64,000 nt of DNA from Massospora cicadina (lineage: Eukaryota; Entomophthoromycota; Entomophthoromycetes; Entomophthorales; Entomophthoraceae). The stretch is from positions 124,001 to 188,000 of the forward strand of contig JAKSZP010014446.1 in assembly GCA_022478985.1 (NCBI GenBank), given 5' to 3'. The position numbers were made by a program, and so were the translations under genes. The notes below the pieces were generated by a model that made no database searches, had not been told where the DNA came from, and was given only the letters and a program-made list of their open reading frames with translations. Shown here piece by piece: positions 9,496-20,689 of the stretch. The first letter of the stretch is position 1, and each line of letters opens with the position of its first letter.

Positions 9496-10765
9496 ACTGG
9501 ATGATAAGCTGTACGTATCTTTTTCCTTCAACGCCATGTGATCCTTTCTGCACCAACAGCAGTGAGTCCATGAGTTCACTTTTTTCTACCATCTGTGGCT
9601 TGGTGCAGAGTTACCTGACCCAGGTCACATCCCTCTTCCCCGGTTTCCTTTCCCCCAGCTGATGAGGATGAGGATGACGTGGACCTCACAATGGTGCTAA
9701 CCCAGGAAGAGATTCTTCACAAATTTGTCAGCCATTTGGTTTCCTGACTCTCCCCCTTCAGGGACATAGTGGCCCAGCTACGCTGGGGAGGGGACCAGAC
9801 CTGAGGGCCTTCATATAACAAAGTGGCCCAGCTCCTGGTGAGCATCATTAGTAGCCTAGTGCTTCCATCTCCTGCTGAACCACATCCTGAGGCTCCGTTT
9901 GTTCAGCAGATGCTGTGCTTTGTGCAGTGTAATAGCCTGCTGGTCAGGGTCCTTTCCCCACACCCCTATCCACTTCCAGTCCTTGGGGTAAACTTCCACA
10001 ACAACTGTTTAGCTCGCCTTCACTCTGGGGTCACTGCAGCATTCACCGCCCTTAGTGCTGACAATCTATCGCAGTACCTTCCCATCATGGCGCTCTTAGG
10101 TAGCATAATTTTGCATCCCGCAACTGCTTTAGTTTCAGGAATAGAGCAGCACCAGACAGTCCTCAAATGGGCCTGGTGAGTGGCATTCACCACAACCAAT
10201 TTTTTTCTGATATCATATCCAAGAATGGAGGACTTCCTTGAAGATTGCCTGGCACTAGGCGCAGCCTTCTCCCCTCGAGCTGGCACCCGCCTGCTTACTT
10301 GCCAGCCCTTACAACTCCAGCCCCCTCTGTTGGAGTACTCGTTGATTTCCCAGGATCATCAATGCATTTGGTTGCAAGCTTTGCTCCTCGTGGGACAGGA
10401 ACAGTTTCAACTTGATCAACCAGCCGAGCTCTCACCACCACGCCTATTACCCTGGAATCTCAGTCCATCCTCCTCTTCTAGTCCTGTCTCACTGGCCTCC
10501 CCTCTTCAGACTAGTGCAGTGGCCCCAGAACGGATGTCAGCCCCTCACTCTCACCTCAGCAGCCTTTGCCTCCACCCCCAACCCCAGATGAGCCCATAGA
10601 AACTATGGCACAATTGAAGCAGTGGAAGAAGAAACAAAGGTTTATTGATTGAAACAAAAGGAACACCACAAGAAGCTGAAAAAATACAGGAAGATGAAGA
10701 CAGCAAAGCAAAAGCCCTCAAGGAGCAACTCCAATTAAAATTAATAAAACCGTTAGCAGCTACAC
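9496..10765 (+). pseudogene. Antisense ORF of element C (opposite strand to its pol)
   Basis: One + frame stays open from 9658 (ADEDEDDVDLTMVLTQEEIL) through 10599 with only a few stops, several at positions where TGG or CGA would give TGA. It encodes VAQLLVSIISSLVLPSPAEP, then NSLLVRVLSPHPYPLPVLGV, FTALSADNLSQYLPIMALLG and a Pro/Ser-rich tail. The frame shifts near 10590 into a basic end (LKQWKKKQRF). The + strand here is C-rich, unlike the surroundings. I recognise no family. It could be a captured or accessory gene; its antisense position parallels family B. Confidence 0.55.
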
Positions 10766-10803
10766 ACACATATATATATTTTATATTTTATATTTTATAT
10801 ACA
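10762..10803. repeat. Microsatellite between antisense ORF and pol of element C
   Basis: (AC)n runs into (AT)n and then TTTTATA-type units. It lies exactly between the end of the + strand ORF and the minus-strand integrase tail. Confidence 0.8.
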
Positions 10804-10819
10804 TATCCATTTTTAGAGT

Positions 10820-12061
10820 AGCTATATTACTGCTTATATGCCCAAAGGAATATTGCATGCACCCAATTTATAATCCAGCCACTCGCGGGATCCTTGATAG
10901 TATAAGCATCAACTCCTGTTTTTCCATTATCTCAAATGGCCTGATCCAAATATTTACAAGCTTGTGCTTCCACCCAAACCCGTGCTGAGTGTGGAATAGC
11001 ACCATATCTCCATCTTTGAACTGTGCTAGGCCACTTCGCCATACCTGGTCAGCAGCCTGGTTTTTGATTTTCTTGGCTTAAGATGAATAAGTACGCTTTG
11101 GTTTGTAACTTAATAAGCGTATTTGTAAGGGTGGTTAAACAGCATTGCAGATCCATTTCGCCGAATTCTCTACACAGGCATATAGCAGTGCTGTCAGAGC
11201 GGGGTGCCATCCATAAAGCAATTGGAAGGGGCTCTTTCCCATGGTAGAATGGTAACTTATATTGTAGGCGAACACCACAGTAGAAATAAGGGTACTCCAA
11301 TTGGAGGGTCTATCTGTAACCAACTTCTGGAGTATATTCGCCAGAGTCCCGTTAACCTGTTCAACCATCTCATTGGAATCAGGGTGATATGGGGTTGTTA
11401 GGACCCCGCGGATGGCCATTAATTCGTTGAGCTTGGTTTAAATGTGAGAGGTGAAGTTGGTTCCATTGTCAGTAAGGATAAACTGTGGGCAGCCATGGTG
11501 CTTTATGATGCATTCCATTAATAACTTAGCCACAGTAATTGCCCCCAGATCCCAAATGGCTCGCGCCTCAACCAACCTGGTCAAGTGGTCAATTGCCACC
11601 AGGATATCTTTAGACTGATTAGCTCCGGTCAGCAGAGGTCCCATGACATCAATAGAGACTGTATGCCAAGAGAAGAGAGGTTTTACCAGCTGGTATGAAG
11701 TCTTCTGGTGGAATGGCTTCTCCACCCAGCACTAGTGGCAGCAAGACAGGGTCTCAAGCACATCAAATTGAATGCTTTCCCAATAATACCGCGGCCTTAA
11801 CAATTCAAGAGTTTTCTGGACTCCGCCATGGCCAACTGCTCAGTGTGCGCTCATAATAATATTTGAGCGTGTGGAAGGTCTTGGGATAATCATGGTAACG
11901 TCCCCTATACACTTATATAATTCCCCATTTTTTAGGAATGTATTGGTCCTGAGTCCGTTTAATAATTTGATAACTTGAGGCGGTTCATCATCGTACTTTA
12001 TGCTGAGCATTTTGTCAATCATTATGTCACTTAAATCTGCCATAACCGCAATTGTTGGCAA
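10820..12061 (-). pseudogene. pol: Integrase of element C
   Basis: The HHCC region (11700-11870) has SAH, GHGGVQKTLELL and SCCH..CWVE with a stop. The core has SIDVMGPL (first Asp, about 11645-11665), LTDNGTNFTSH (second Asp, about 11445) and HPDSNEMVEQVNGTL (Glu, about 11350-11380), so the DDE triad is present. One stop follows TNFTSHI at about 11437 and there is a frame change near 11200. The C-terminal part to about 10860 is more decayed. This is the best integrase in the window but it is not intact. Confidence 0.85.
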
Positions 12062-12500
12062 TCTTTATAAGCAATCAAAATTTTGGTGTTTTGCTCCTGG
12101 TCAATGGAGAATTTCAAAGTCATAAGCTTGCAGCTTAAGAGCCCATCGGGCCAGTCGCCCTTCAGGATCTATTAAGTTCTGCAACCAGTGCAATGATGCA
12201 TGATCCATCATGACTTTAAACTTTACTCCATGCAAGTAGAAAAAAAACTGTTTATATGCATAGATAACCACTAAAGACTCTCACTCAATTACAGTGTAAT
12301 TCTGTTCATGGCAATTCAAGCTACGGCTACAGCATGCCATGGGGTGCTCCTCTCCCTCATCATCCTTCTGAGACAGGAGTGCCCCTACAGCGGAAAGTGA
12401 CTCATCTGTTTGCACTATAAATTTATTATCAAATCTAGGGTAGCGCAACACAGGTGCACTAACTAACGCCATTCAAAGTTTATCAAAGGCACATTGGCGT
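12062..12500 (-). pseudogene. pol: RNase H of element C
   Basis: VQTDESLSAVGALLSQKDDE (from about 12422 downwards) gives the first catalytic Asp, and HPMACCSRSLNCHEQNYTVIE matches the following strand and helix of Ty3/gypsy RNase H. Downstream sequence is shifted. It lies between RT and integrase as expected. Confidence 0.8.
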
Positions 12501-13600
12501 CATTCCGTCTATTAGAACATGGCATCTTTCTTTAGTAGCTCAAACAGCAGACCTCTGATGCAACTGAAATTGAGTATGAATCATCGGTAATAACCCACCA
12601 TCCCCAAAAACACCTAAATATCCCTCTTATTAACTGGCTTAGTCAGATTCTGGATAGCTTCTAACTTGGCTGATTGAGGTCTTAGCCCAGTCACATCCTC
12701 CACAAACCCAAGGTACTCAAGCTGATCCTTGAAGAATTGGCATTTCCAAGGCTTGATTTTAATATTGGCCTCAGCCAATCATCAAGATACATCTTCTAAA
12801 TGGGTAAGGTGCTCAGTGAACATGCGGGAGAAGATGTTAATATTGTCAAGATATACAAGAACACTTGACAGCTTCAGATCACCCAGTATGGTGTCCATTT
12901 CTTTTTGAAATGTAGCCAGGGCGTTACATAAGCCTTATGGCATGCGAGTTGGTTAGAAAAGCCCTTTTGAGGTGATTACAGCGCATTTTTCTTGTTCCGC
13001 TGAAGGCAACTCAATTTGCCAATAACTGGATATCAAATCCATAGCCAAGAAGTAGCAGGCTCCACCTAGCCAATCCAGCGCATCATCAATCCATGGTAGA
13101 GGGTATAAATCTTTTTTGGTGATACTCTTGAGCTTCCGGTAGTCAATTACTACATGGTTAGTGCCATCCTTCTTTTTAACTATTAGGACAGGCATAGCCC
13201 ACAAACTCTTAGATGGTTCGAGCATTCTCCGCTCTAGCAGCTTTTCAATCTCCTCGGTGACAACCTCTTCAGCTGCCCGTAATCAGAGGATTGGTTGAGA
13301 CCTGATGGGGGGATGATCCCCAGTGTCCAGTCGATGAACAACCCCCTAAGCGCACCCCAAATCATGATTGTCAACTGCAAAAATTTCTTTATATTTTTGA
13401 AATAAAGCTTTTGCCTGCTCCTTCTGATCTTCTGATAACCCCAATAAATTCTCCCATGGTACAACCACCATTGCACCAAGATGTGGTTCAATGGGCAGAC
13501 TAAATTCATCCAGAGAACTGAACTCATGAAACTGGTTGATCTCCTCAACTGGGTTCTGATGTAATTATTGTATAATCTGATGTTGGTGAATTTAAATTGG
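12501..13600 (-). pseudogene. pol: Reverse transcriptase of element C
   Basis: The palm is readable: PVLIVKKKDGTNHVVIDYRK, LYPLPWIDDALDWLGGACYF, FLAMDLISSYWQIELP (motif A with its Asp) and, near 12848-12862, VYLDNINIFS. The last should be YxDD; GAC GAT has become GAC AAT, so the second catalytic Asp is Asn. Frames change near 13230 and 12950. Confidence 0.85.
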
Positions 13601-14338
13601 TCTGTTCTCAAGATTTTCTAACAAAGCCTTGATTTCCTCATGGCCCGGAAGTATGATGCCTGGAGCTACATGGGGCTCAAGACATGATTGCTGATAAGGC
13701 CCAATGATCTCTCCATAGAGCCCAGAAGGCACTTCCACTTCTAACTCAGTGTCTACTATTACTTGATGTCCAGAGGAAATGGATATAGCTCCAGCTGCTC
13801 TGAGCGGTAGCCCTTGGTATTCGTATATCTGATGAGGGAGAGCTTGAGTTTTCCCTTTCAACTGATGATAGTGCACTGGAATCACCCCATCGCTGTAGGT
13901 AAGGTTGATCTATCCCATATGCACTGAGATCTTCGGCACTCTGATAGAGGTGAAATAAATTGGGATTCACTGTCCCAAAATGGCTAGGGTTTCTTCCATC
14001 ATGTCAACTACAGCCCCATAGTGTCGCATAAATGCAGTACCAATCAACATATTGTAGTTACTATTTGGTAATACCACCATTGGAGCCACCACAACAATGA
14101 ATCTGAGCTGCAAGGGAAGTGCATTATATGCTCCCTCAGAGAATGTGGTTCCAGCTCCAGCGGTCCCATACACCATCCGGTGGTCTATGTCAGGTTTTAA
14201 GGACAACTTCGCCACCAATTTAGTGGAGACAATAAAAACAGGGGCGCCCATATCAATTATAGCATGTACCCGAATTTTAGCTACTACAATGTCACAGTAA
14301 GTGCATTCTGAGTAAGATGAATGGCAGCTATTTACCAC
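13592..14338 (-). pseudogene. pol: Protease and PR-RT linker of element C
   Basis: A 123-codon frame (14338-13967) encodes a retropepsin: VHAIIDMGAPVFIVSTKLVA is the active-site loop with Met where D-T/S-G has Thr/Ser, and NMLIGTAFMRHYGAVVD is the C-terminal strand. The next frame (13885-13592) gives VDTELEVEVPSGLYGEIIGP and LEPHVAPGII, the conserved beta-rich segment between protease and RT of this group. The altered active site implies an inactive protease. Confidence 0.8.
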
Positions 14339-14399
14339 GTGTACGCTCAGTGATTAATTTTTTCCCAGGAAACTCATAATACCCGCACCAATTTTAGGG

Positions 14400-15740
14400 T
14401 ATTGGGTTACAATAGCGTCCACTGGAAGGGCGACATCTACTCCTCTAAGGGACAGGGCATCTGTGAACGGTTCTAACTAGTCTGAAGGGCTTTGGTCAAA
14501 CATTTGGCAAGCAGAAAGCTTTGGTCAATCTGGATAGTTTTTGTCTACCATTTCTTCAACGTGCACTTGGGTCAGCACATTTACTCACCCAACCAGCTGT
14601 TGGTAGAGGAATGTATCGTCATACTGAGAGGCTTCTGCTACATTTAACACAGTAGATTTAGGTGAAACGTTTAAGTTCAAGGTATGGGAAGTAGAGAGTC
14701 CCTTCTTTACTCCGCTCTGACTTTTCCCTGATAGCCTTGATCCCATTGTACTGGAGGGATCTGACAATTGGGGCACCATCATCCCATGTGCCTAGTGTGA
14801 CCACAATTAGAACTTACTCCATAGGGCCTATGGCTGTGTTTAGTATAAGTTGGTCCACTTGGTAGGTGTTTCTGAAAAGAATCGACATAACCAGACCCCC
14901 ATTGGTAAAATGGCTGCTGCCAATCAGCGTAGTTAGGGCCAGTATGGTAGTTAGAAAATGTTAATTGGTAGTTAAGGAACGCCCATTGGACTGCGGTGAG
15001 TATCCTGACGGAACCCTTACTGACTGGTTAACTCCCCCACATGATTAGGGTGGACAACAACGACATTGCGGATTTGCTCAGTATTGGGTGGAGGGAAATT
15101 TACAGCTAAGCGATGTACAAACTGAACAAGTTTAAGAAGATGTACATCATCCTCTAACCATGGGGCCATGACATTGTAAAGTTCAGGGTATGGCTTCACC
15201 GCTGAGGCCATTGTAATACACACATTAACTTTGGATAAAATCACTGCCCCAATCAGTACATGTGCCTACATCATAAATCAGTCAGCAAATGCGGTGAGGG
15301 TCTCATTTCTCTGAAACCCAATGGTCAAGAACTTAGATTTTCGCTGCAACATTTTTGCGGTTCCGCCAAACAACCGCAGTACCATCTCCTTAACTTCATG
15401 GTAAGAAACAGAACTAGCTGAGAGGTAACAAACGACTTGATCATCACTCCCAACATCCAAGGAGAAGAGCAATAGTTTTGCCCTCCGCTTATCTGAAGTT
15501 CCTTCAGTTGCAAACTCAAATTTGGCAAAAGAAACCATGAATATTTCCTTTACAATTAAATGGCGGCAACTTATCACTGTAAACCTTCTGAAGAAACTCA
15601 TCTTGCCTTTAACACAGTATCTAATGCGAGTCTCAGCTCCTCATATGCAACAGGCCCAGCATGTCATACAGATTCCTTATCAAAACAACCAAGATGCGAC
15701 ATAGCCAGCAACTGAGTTTTCATTTTATTGTTATTGGTCA
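14400..15740 (-). pseudogene. gag: gag of element C
   Basis: The 107-codon frame at 15601-15278 (FATEGTSDKRRAKLLLFSLD, then SYHEVKEMVLRLFGGTAKML) has the helical layout of Ty3/gypsy capsids. Next is MAPWLEDDVHLLKLVQFVHR (15180-15100). Near 14820-14790 the sequence SSNCGHTRHMG looks like the middle of a CCHC zinc knuckle with its first and last Cys lost. Stops and frameshifts are present. Confidence 0.75.
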
Positions 15741-15746
15741 ATGGGC

Positions 15747-15764
15747 CCCCTGTAGTGAGCACCA
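15747..15764 (-). other. Primer-binding site of element C
   Basis: The minus strand reads TGGTGCTCACTACAGGGG one base after the LTR end. It is the same site as in A, B and D, and fixes the reading direction of C. Confidence 0.9.
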
Positions 15765-15765
15765 C

Positions 15766-16383
15766 TGTTGAATATCAGCGATTCCATATATACCCGCTGA
15801 AGGGTTTTTTGCACAGGGTTACAGCCATTAAACAATTAGAATGGACGATATGACAATCAACTGTTCCTTGATACACTTGTAAACAATTAATATATAACAA
15901 AGTGTGAGCAATTTCCCCTAAACACTTCTTTTTTAGTATAATAAAACAGCGGATATTTCTCTATTCTGCTCTCTCTTTCTTCCTCCTTATTCTTTTCTAT
16001 CCTCCTACAAAAAACCCTCCTCCTCCAGTCTCCTTGTTTCACTGATATCCCAGCAACCTCAGTTGGTACCGACCCTTTCACTTAGTTATTTGTTTCGCCA
16101 TCTTCATATTGGTTTTGGCTTGTTGTTATTCAATTCTTTATTGCCTTAATTTGAGGCAATCCAATTTATCAGCTGTTGAATGTTGACATAGACCTATCAT
16201 CTTATTTGAAGGAAATCCAATATGACCTGTTATAAATCATTATTGCCTCATCTAAGGCGATCAATTACTTATAGCTCTGAAACATCCTCAGCGGCTTATG
16301 TCCATTGAACCTTCGTGGAATTCCTCCAATGATTCCCTTGGTCATAATGGTGGCTTTTTGTCCAGTCATATAGATTCACAGCA
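15766..16383 (-). repeat. 5' LTR of element C
   Basis: It is homologous to 8851-9479 and bounded by the primer-binding site on the left and the TSD GATGG on the right. It shares the pyrimidine-rich block and the ATAAC/AATTAATATATA region. Confidence 0.9.
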
Positions 16384-16388
16384 GATGG

Positions 16389-17048
16389 AATCCTAGCCAG
16401 GATGGGGAAGACTATCACTGCTGAGATGAGGATGGGTGATTCAATGGCAATTGCTACCATTTCATCAAGGAAGTGCCAGCTGATGGTTGGGCTCCAAATT
16501 CCCCACTATGAATTCTATAGAATTCACTAATAAATAGTACTAATTTCCAGATCATAAGTTACCATATCACAAATTATCACTTTTACTAAAGCATTAGCTT
16601 AGTAAACTTTATCAGCATCCATTTTTTCTATTCTTTCTCAGGGATATTATTGCTATGTGCAATAATTGGAAGACTCTTTAAGATAAAGAGTAAGGATCTG
16701 AGAGGGGATCCAAAGAAGAAGCTGAATCAAATTGAGGATTGATGCCGAGTGTGTGTTGAACAAGAAACTGTAAACAGGGATCTCAGAGTAGATCAAGTTA
16801 GGTGGTATGAGGGAACGAAATCCTAATCAAGACATCATAAGTATTTTGAGAGAAAATACTGGCCAAGCGCTGAGCTGAAATTGAACACTTAATTCAACTA
16901 CAGATAATAGTCGCCATACTATTAATTAATAATTTTATATCAACTATTATACAACGCAGAGAATTGCACAAAACCCAAACCTAAGCAAGTAATATATTTA
17001 AAGGGGTTATTGGCCAAAAATAATTAGAAAACCTCTAAATTTTTTAGA
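16389..17048 (+). repeat. 3' LTR of B1, second part
   Basis: It continues the LTR interrupted by element C and matches 2453-3111. It ends TTTTTTAGA (the 5' LTR ends TTTTTACA) before the TSD ATATT. Bases from about 16384 to 16640 are nearly identical to the 5' LTR, while the rest differs clearly. Confidence 0.88.
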
Positions 17049-17053
17049 ATATT

Positions 17054-17640
17054 ACTCCTGCCCCAACAGCACTGCCTGGGAGATCATGACTTCCCATTTG
17101 AAGGATTTCGGCACCTGGAACAGGTCATACAGCCTAGATATAAAATTTAGTATTAATCAAACCTTAGTTAACCAAAAACAAGCATTTATGGGTATACGCC
17201 TGAATAAAGGAGGAGCCCCATGGAGTTTGCCAGCCGTTTCTATGCCCAAGTGCAACCTTTGTTTACTACTAATTGAATTACCTTAGTAGACGCTATCACC
17301 TCAATCATCTCCACATTGGAATCCTACCCTGAGGTTCAAATGCTTTGATTGAACAAAATAACGGTCTTACATGAATCCAAGAAATCAAAAAAGTGATTAT
17401 CAAGATCCCTGCATCAACCTTGCACTTTAAGTCTAACTCTCCAGGTCCCTCCAACCATCCTCAAATCCATGTGGTCAATAACCAGAAGAATTCTCAACCT
17501 CAATTCCCCTACTGCGACGATATCAGACACAGCTCCAAAACCTCTGGAAATGACTTGCTGAGGAGGCAGGAAAAGGGCCGTAAGCATGAAGGACGAGGCG
17601 CTCCATACTGAAATGCCTACCACGCCTCAAGAATCCTCCA
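17054..17640 (+). pseudogene. gag: gag remnant of element A, 3' part (nucleocapsid end)
   Basis: It resumes the A reading after the B1 insertion. At about 17500-17545 QFPYCDDIRHSSKTS has the spacing of a CCHC knuckle (Cys, His kept; the first Cys is Phe and the last is Ser), followed by a basic stretch (RRQEKGRKHEGR). This supports gag running into protease. Confidence 0.6.
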
Positions 17641-18180
17641 TAACATCTTATGAGCTTGGAACTTTTATACCTGAAGAAGTTTTAGCACCCGTTGATAAAG
17701 AAAATGATACTGATTACTCTTCTTCCAATGACTCTCCCATGTTTATCAAGCTACATCCCCAGTTCAGAAGTCTGGTTACCCACGTCACAGTTTGAGTTCA
17801 TAAGTTTCTAGTCCTTACCAAGGTTGAAAGTGGTTCCCCTGTGTTATTGTATCATCCAAGTTTATGAAGCGCATCAAGATCACTCTGGACTTGCCACACT
17901 AAGTGGATTATGGCACTTTTGGCCTGTAATGTACCCAATCTATAGGAGCCTATTTTTCCCTACCTATTCAATTTGGAAAGCTTTCTGTGAATATCCCCGC
18001 CATCGCACTGGTTAACCTTAGTTATGACCTACTCTTTGGAACTCAGTTCCTTTGAGACTACTCAGTAGTAGTCCTTTGCAAAGACGGACTCCTATTACTA
18101 CTAGGGCATCAAGTCCCCCTGATCTTTAAAACTTCATCTGAATCAAAGACAGAGGTCAAGGCCTAAGCCTGCCTACTGGA
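17641..18180 (+). pseudogene. pol: Protease remnant of element A
   Basis: KVESGSPVLLYHP at about 17821-17860 aligns with the retropepsin loop D-S-G-x-x; the Asp has become Glu. LVNLSYDLLFGTQFL at about 18010-18052 is the usual C-terminal strand. The frame is interrupted by stops between them. Confidence 0.65.
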
Positions 18181-19308
18181 GAATGAGGGCTGAATTAATT
18201 GGCTCAATTATCACATAAGGGGCTCTCTGGTCTGATTGCCCCCTGCTGTTGGTGGACAAGAAGTCATGCCGATCTACTTACCTAGGACGATCACTATACC
18301 ACTGAAGTCCCCAGTCATTACTGGCACCTGGGTCCATGTAACATCCCCTCCAGGTACCTGACGAAAATCCAAGGCCTAGACAACCTGTTCGCCAAGAATA
18401 TGCTAATTTTTGCCTGGAATTCAGAGCCAACATATGCCAAATCTATATCATTGTTGTTGGATAACCTTACCAACAAACCCAAGGTAGTAGGTCCAAACAG
18501 TCCTGTTGCCTATGTTTGCCTCCTACCAGTGGAGACTATCTACAATGTCCAAATTTTTGGGAGCCTAAGGGATTTGAGTTGTAGACGCCATGTCAGTGGT
18601 CTTGGATCAACACCGGTATCAGAAAGTATTTCACTGATGACCAATAGCACAAAGATTAAGATTTATTGAAGGGGGAGAACCCTCTTTTATACCTCAAACT
18701 ATGACTTCAGGAGATTGAACGGATTCTTACATCGTGTGGAAACTGGGGACGCTCCCCTTCCAGTTCCAAGCTTACTGAAAGAGCAAAATTGAAAAAGCCA
18801 AGGTGGCGGTGGAACTCATACAACTATCTGAAGCTGGACTCCTAGTGCCTTCATGCAGCCCTTGGGCCTCTCCTCTCCAGCTGGTCTGGAAGAAGGATGG
18901 CAGCCACTGGGTAGTGATAACTATTAATGGCTCAACTCTAACACCAAGAAGGACGGTTATCATCTGCCCCTAATTGACGACTCCCTCCAACTGCTTGCTG
19001 GATTGCAGTACTTTTCTACAATGTACCTTTCCAGTTAATATTGGCGAGTTGAGCTCGCCACTGAAGATCAAGCCAAGTGCACACTTATAATCAAATGAAG
19101 GACTACTGTTCAAGCCCACAAGGATGCCCCAGGCCTCTGTAATGTGCCGGCCACTTTCCAATGCGCCATGGATGGGATGCTTGGGGACTTGAAGTTGTGT
19201 GTCATCATCTACCCTAGTGACATCACTGTATTTTCAAAAGACTTTTAATGGACATGTCAAGCACCTTAGGGAAGCTTTCAATTGTATCCAAAAAGCTTCT
19301 AATAAAGC
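18181..19308 (+). pseudogene. pol: Reverse transcriptase remnant of element A, N-terminal part
   Basis: VELIQLSEAGLLVPSCSPWA and SPLQLVWKKDG (about 18808-18905) are the fingers. VELATEDQAKCTL and DAPGLCNVPATFQCAMDGML lead to LCVIIYPSDITVFS (about 19195-19240), where YxDD has become YPSD. The domain is cut by B2 and continues at 26664. The stretch 18181-18660 is linker with no clear motif. Confidence 0.75.
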
Positions 19309-20559
19309 TGTTGGGATTTTTGCCCATATTACCAGCTTACTAGATTACCAGGGATTGCCTGGGGATAATTCCCTAATATAAAGTGAATCGGATATTGGTG
19401 ACCCTGATTTTGGGGTAACTATGTTTGGGAATTTTAGGTTATTTGCCTGGGTTAGATCTGTCAGGGATCGATCCAGATGAATGTTTAAGATCTTGTTGTG
19501 CAGAGATGCTAATGAGATAGGGGCATCTGATAGTTGATTAACTATCAGGTATACAATTGGGATTGGTTGGATCTCATCACTGACCAATTGGGAATTTAAG
19601 GATTAAGTTGTGAGGTGAGTGATGCCACCTGCAACTAGCAAATCAATCAGTTGGTTTGCTACCTGCCTTAATGGGTTATAAGTCCCATTGCCTAAGCAGG
19701 TCGCTTGCCATATATGGTTGGTTTGCTTGGATTTAGAGGAAAACGTTAGGAACACGTTTTCTGACTCTTTACATTTTCATCTCTTGAGGATGTCCAATGA
19801 TGGAACCCTAGCCAGGATGGGAAAGACCATCAATGCTGAGACGGGAATGAGTAATTTAATGGCAACCTCTGCCATTTCATCAAGGAGGTGCCAACTGGGG
19901 TTGGGTTCCAAATTTCCACTATAAATTCCCTATAGAGTTCACTAATAAAAACACACCATTAACACTATTGTACACTACTTTAAACAAAGTTAGGAAGAGA
20001 TACAGATTGGCTCGACTCTCCATTTAGGTGTCACCCATCCTGGGGTTGATACAGGTGATAAGAAAATAATTGGCCAGGTGGACTGAGATCCTAGTATGAC
20101 AGGAAGCCAGAAGACCACTTTATCTGAATCCATTTTGAGTTCTATTCTTTCTCAAGGAAATTATTGCTGTGTAATAATTGGAGACTCTTTAGGATAAAGA
20201 GTAAATACTTGAGCGGGGATCCAGAGAAGAAGCTGAATTGAATTGGGGATTTGTACTGACAGTTTGTCAAAATAAAAGAAACTGTAAACAGAGTTCTGAG
20301 CATAGATTGAGTTAGATGGTACGAGGGAATGAATCCCTATTCAGGACATCATAAGTATTTTGAGAGGAATTACTGGCCGAGCATTTGACCAAAATCTAAT
20401 ACTTTAACTCAACTATGGATAATAGTCACCATACTATTAACAACAATTATATCACCTACTATCAAACAACGCGAAGAATTGTACAACAACCAAACCTGTA
20501 CAGTTAATATTTATTGAGGTTATTAACAAAGAATAATCAGAAAACCTATAAGTTTTAAA
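19309..20559 (+). repeat. 5' LTR of B2
   Basis: It begins TGTTGGGATTTTTGCCC. A U3 palindrome CTGATAGTTGATTAACTATCAG is at 19527-19548, a TATA box (TATAAAT) at 19920-19926 and AATAAA at 19945-19950. About 200 bases after the TATA box differ entirely from B1. Confidence 0.9.
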
Positions 20560-20562
20560 AAT

Positions 20563-20580
20563 TGGTGGACACTACAGGGG
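20563..20580 (+). other. Primer-binding site of B2 (mutated)
   Basis: TGGTGGACACTACAGGGG: the common site with CT changed to GA at positions 6-7. Confidence 0.75.
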
Positions 20581-20689
20581 TGTATTTGAGTAGAAAAGAT
20601 TAGAATATGATGTCATATATAGATGAGATGGGTTACCAGCTGGGCTAACTGAGAGTATTAACCTATTGGTTGATTAAAAGAAACCTGCT

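Larger units (their letters stand above)
8851..16383 (-). mobile_element. Ty3/gypsy LTR retrotransposon C, inserted in the 3' LTR of B1
   Basis: The 5-bp TSD GATGG flanks it (8846-8850 and 16384-16388). LTRs of 629 and 618 bp enclose a minus-strand gag-pol, with primer-binding site at the right and polypurine tract at the left, so the element reads right to left. Between pol and the 3' LTR lies a + strand ORF. Pol is the best preserved in the window, with an intact integrase catalytic triad despite stops. Confidence 0.92.
1959..17048 (+). mobile_element. Ty3/gypsy LTR retrotransposon B1 (contains nested element C)
   Basis: The element is bounded by LTRs starting TGTTGG and flanked by the perfect TSD ATATT (1954-1958 and 17049-17053). 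Its own 3' LTR is interrupted by element C; removing 8851-16388 restores a 1155-bp LTR, matching the 1153-bp 5' LTR. The internal order is primer-binding site, gag-like remnant, hairpin array, RT thumb/RNase H, integrase, second hairpin array, two antisense ORFs and polypurine tract. The RT palm is missing. Confidence 0.9.
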
